The notes under the pieces are model-generated. The model was not told the DNA's origin. It saw only the letters and a program-made list of their open reading frames with translations, and did not search any database. The position numbers and the translations under genes are program-made. From Flavobacteriales bacterium (GTDB lineage: Bacteria; Bacteroidota; Bacteroidia; Flavobacteriales_F; PHOS-HE28), in the NCBI GenBank assembly GCA_024640205.1, contig JAHEFL010000082.1, positions 1-6,941 on the forward strand: a stretch of DNA of 6,941 nucleotides, written 5' to 3'. Each line of letters begins with the position of its first letter. Position 1 is the stretch's first letter. Of the stretch, positions 5,691-6,941 are shown in pieces.

Positions 5691-6458
5691 ATGGGTCGCA
5701 TCTTCGAAAAACGTAAGCACAAGATCTTCGCGCGCAACGCTAAACTTTCCAAGCTTTTCACACGGATCGGGAAAGAGATCGCGATGGCCGTGAAGGCGGG
5801 TGGGCCGAATCCGGATGCGAATTCCCGGTTGAAGATGGCCATACAGAACGCACGCGGCATGAACATGCCCAAGGAGATCGTGGAACGCGCCATCAAGAAG
5901 GCGGCAGGCGGCGAGGAAGCGGATTACCAGGAAGTGACCTACGAAGGCTATGCCCAGGGTGGTGTCGCGGTTTTCGTGGATGCGGCCACGAACAATGTGA
6001 ACCGGACAGTAGGGAACGTCAGGAGTTACTTCACCAAGTGTGGTGCAAGTTTGGGCACATCAGGTTCGTTGAGCCACATGTTCGAGCGGAAGGCCGAGTT
6101 CGTGCTTGAAAATGCCGCTCTTGATGGCAGGGACATCGATGAATTCGAGATGGCCGTGATCGACGGTGGAGCTGATGATGTTGTGCGGGATGAGGAGGGC
6201 CTTGTCATTTACGCTCCTTTCCAGGCTTTCGGTCAGATGCAGCAGAAGCTGGACGAGCTGGGGGTGGAGGTAAAGAGTGCCGACCTGAAACGATTCCCAT
6301 TAACGACCACTCCGGCCGATGTGGATACAGCGCGTATGGTCCTGAAGCTGGTCGATCTATTGGATGAGGATGACGATGTGAACACCGTGTACCACAACAT
6401 GGATATCACGGAAGAAGTGGAGGCATTGCTGGAGCAGGACCGACCGGTCGGCTCATGA
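5691..6458 (+). CDS. yebC: YebC/PmpR family protein (DUF28, TACO1 homologue)
   Basis: 255-residue cytoplasmic protein of the YebC/TACO1 family. Members were described as transcriptional regulators, and more recent work supports a ribosome-associated role easing translation of difficult stretches such as polyproline. Signatures are the Bacteroidota-style N-terminus MGRIFEKRKHKIFARNAKLSKLFTRIGKEI (residues 1-30 in two parts: basic head, then the F(T)(R/K)..(K/R)EI helix), GGPNPDANSRL (37-47), NMPKEIVERAIKKA (58-71), YEGYAQGGVAVFVDAATNN (84-102), NRTVGNVRSYF (104-114), CGASLGTSGSLSHMF (117-131) and a C-terminal acidic segment DLLDEDDDVNTVYHN (222-236). Length is normal (about 240-250). I chose the ATG at 5691 because conservation begins there. 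The frame extends to 5514, but that part crosses the predicted terminator and promoter. The gene is monocistronic and converges with the kinase gene 14 bp downstream. Confidence 0.97.
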   Translation: MGRIFEKRKHKIFARNAKLSKLFTRIGKEIAMAVKAGGPNPDANSRLKMAIQNARGMNMPKEIVERAIKKAAGGEEADYQEVTYEGYAQGGVAVFVDAATNNVNRTVGNVRSYFTKCGASLGTSGSLSHMFERKAEFVLENAALDGRDIDEFEMAVIDGGADDVVRDEEGLVIYAPFQAFGQMQQKLDELGVEVKSADLKRFPLTTTPADVDTARMVLKLVDLLDEDDDVNTVYHNMDITEEVEALLEQDRPVGS

Positions 6459-6472
6459 ACCGGGTGCATCCC

Positions 6473-6941
6473 TCAACCGTGCATGTGCTCCCGGGGAGTG
6501 AATCGGATCTGATAACGCGTTCCAGCCCCCTTGCTTACAACGGTCATGGTGCCGTTCAGCTGATCCACAAGGCTTTCGATGAGGGACATGCCGAGCGTTG
6601 TTCCATCATCCATTCTCTTTTCAGGAGGGATCCCCACACCATCATCCTGATAGACCAAGTCAATTTCCTTGGCGTTGTGGCGATGCAGTGCCAATTCGAT
6701 GGAACCTTTGTCGCGCCCGACGAACGCATGCTTGAATGAATTGGTGATCAATTCGTTCAACAGGAGTCCAAGCGGTACCATTGTATGAAGGTCGAGGGCC
6801 AGGTCGGGATCGACATCGGATCGGCATTGTATCCTATCGCCAACGTCGTTCACGGCGACCAGTTCAGCGAAAAGTTCCGCGATGTAGCTGGATACCTCCA
6901 CCTTCGATAACTCGTCCCCTTTGTAAAGCTTCTCATGGATC
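6473..6941 (-). CDS. Sensor histidine kinase, C-terminal ATPase domain (HisKA_2 type), cut by right edge
   Basis: Last 155 residues of a two-component histidine kinase. The frame is open through the right edge (reading IHEKLYKGDELSK), so the GTG at 6901 is internal. The fragment starts with the IHEKLY...L..V....YI..L segment that links the HisKA_2 dimerisation domain to the ATPase domain. The HATPase_c domain follows: N box LGLLLNELITNSFKHAF (57-73 of the fragment), G1 box DDGVGIPPE (99-107), G2-like TTLGMSLIESLVDQLNG (114-130) and final strand GTRYQIRF (140-147). The ATP-binding Asn, Asp and glycines are all present, so the domain looks functional. The phosphoacceptor histidine and sensory domains lie beyond the window, so the signal is unknown. 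This subfamily is common in Bacteroidota, often with PAS, GAF or TPR sensor parts. It converges with yebC with a 14-bp gap and no clear terminator between. Confidence 0.93.
   Translation of the reverse strand, partial: IHEKLYKGDELSKVEVSSYIAELFAELVAVNDVGDRIQCRSDVDPDLALDLHTMVPLGLLLNELITNSFKHAFVGRDKGSIELALHRHNAKEIDLVYQDDGVGIPPEKRMDDGTTLGMSLIESLVDQLNGTMTVVSKGAGTRYQIRFTPREHMHG

Noticed and set aside
6440..6451. Palindrome CCGACCGGTCGG at the end of yebC, as a possible bidirectional terminator
   Set aside because: Twelve-base palindromes are expected by chance in a window of this size, it is within the coding sequence, and no T-run follows on either strand.

Overview
The window looks like chromosomal DNA of a Bacteroidota bacterium, probably a moderately high-GC relative of the Flavobacteriales. 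Four things point there. The YebC protein has the N-terminus typical of that phylum (MGRIFEKRKHK rather than MAGHSKW). A sigma-linked outer-membrane barrel belongs to a family I know mainly from Bacteroidota. Shine-Dalgarno sites are absent before the starts, which instead follow A/C-rich stretches. An exact TAnnTTTG -7 promoter box precedes yebC. No mobile element, CRISPR array, tRNA or rRNA is visible.

Layout. (1) Positions 1-1016 hold the 3' part of lepA (elongation factor 4), cut by the left edge. (2) On the minus strand, converging with lepA, is a small secreted beta-barrel protein (1093-1755). (3) A 112-bp divergent gap is followed on the plus strand by an ECF sigma factor (1868-2353). 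Its stop overlaps by 4 bp (ATGA) the start of a 445-residue single-pass membrane protein (2350-3687), the likely anti-sigma partner. (4) After a 216-bp gap rich in inverted repeats comes a 126-residue exported protein with a TonB-C-terminal-like fold (3904-4284), closed by a very strong intrinsic terminator. (5) Next is a 364-residue outer-membrane beta-barrel protein with a proline-rich N-terminal segment (4396-5490). (6) A long hairpin and a clear promoter lead into yebC (5691-6458). (7) Converging from the right edge is the 3' end of a HisKA_2-type sensor histidine kinase (6473-6941).

The centre (about 1868-5490) reads as an envelope-signalling module: a cytoplasmic ECF sigma factor, a translationally coupled membrane regulator, a small periplasmic TonB-CTD-like protein and an outer-membrane barrel. 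The most unusual element is the cytoplasmic half of the membrane regulator. It is not a zinc-binding anti-sigma domain but three tandem units spaced exactly 70 residues apart, without cysteine. The flanking genes lepA and yebC are ordinary translation-related core genes.
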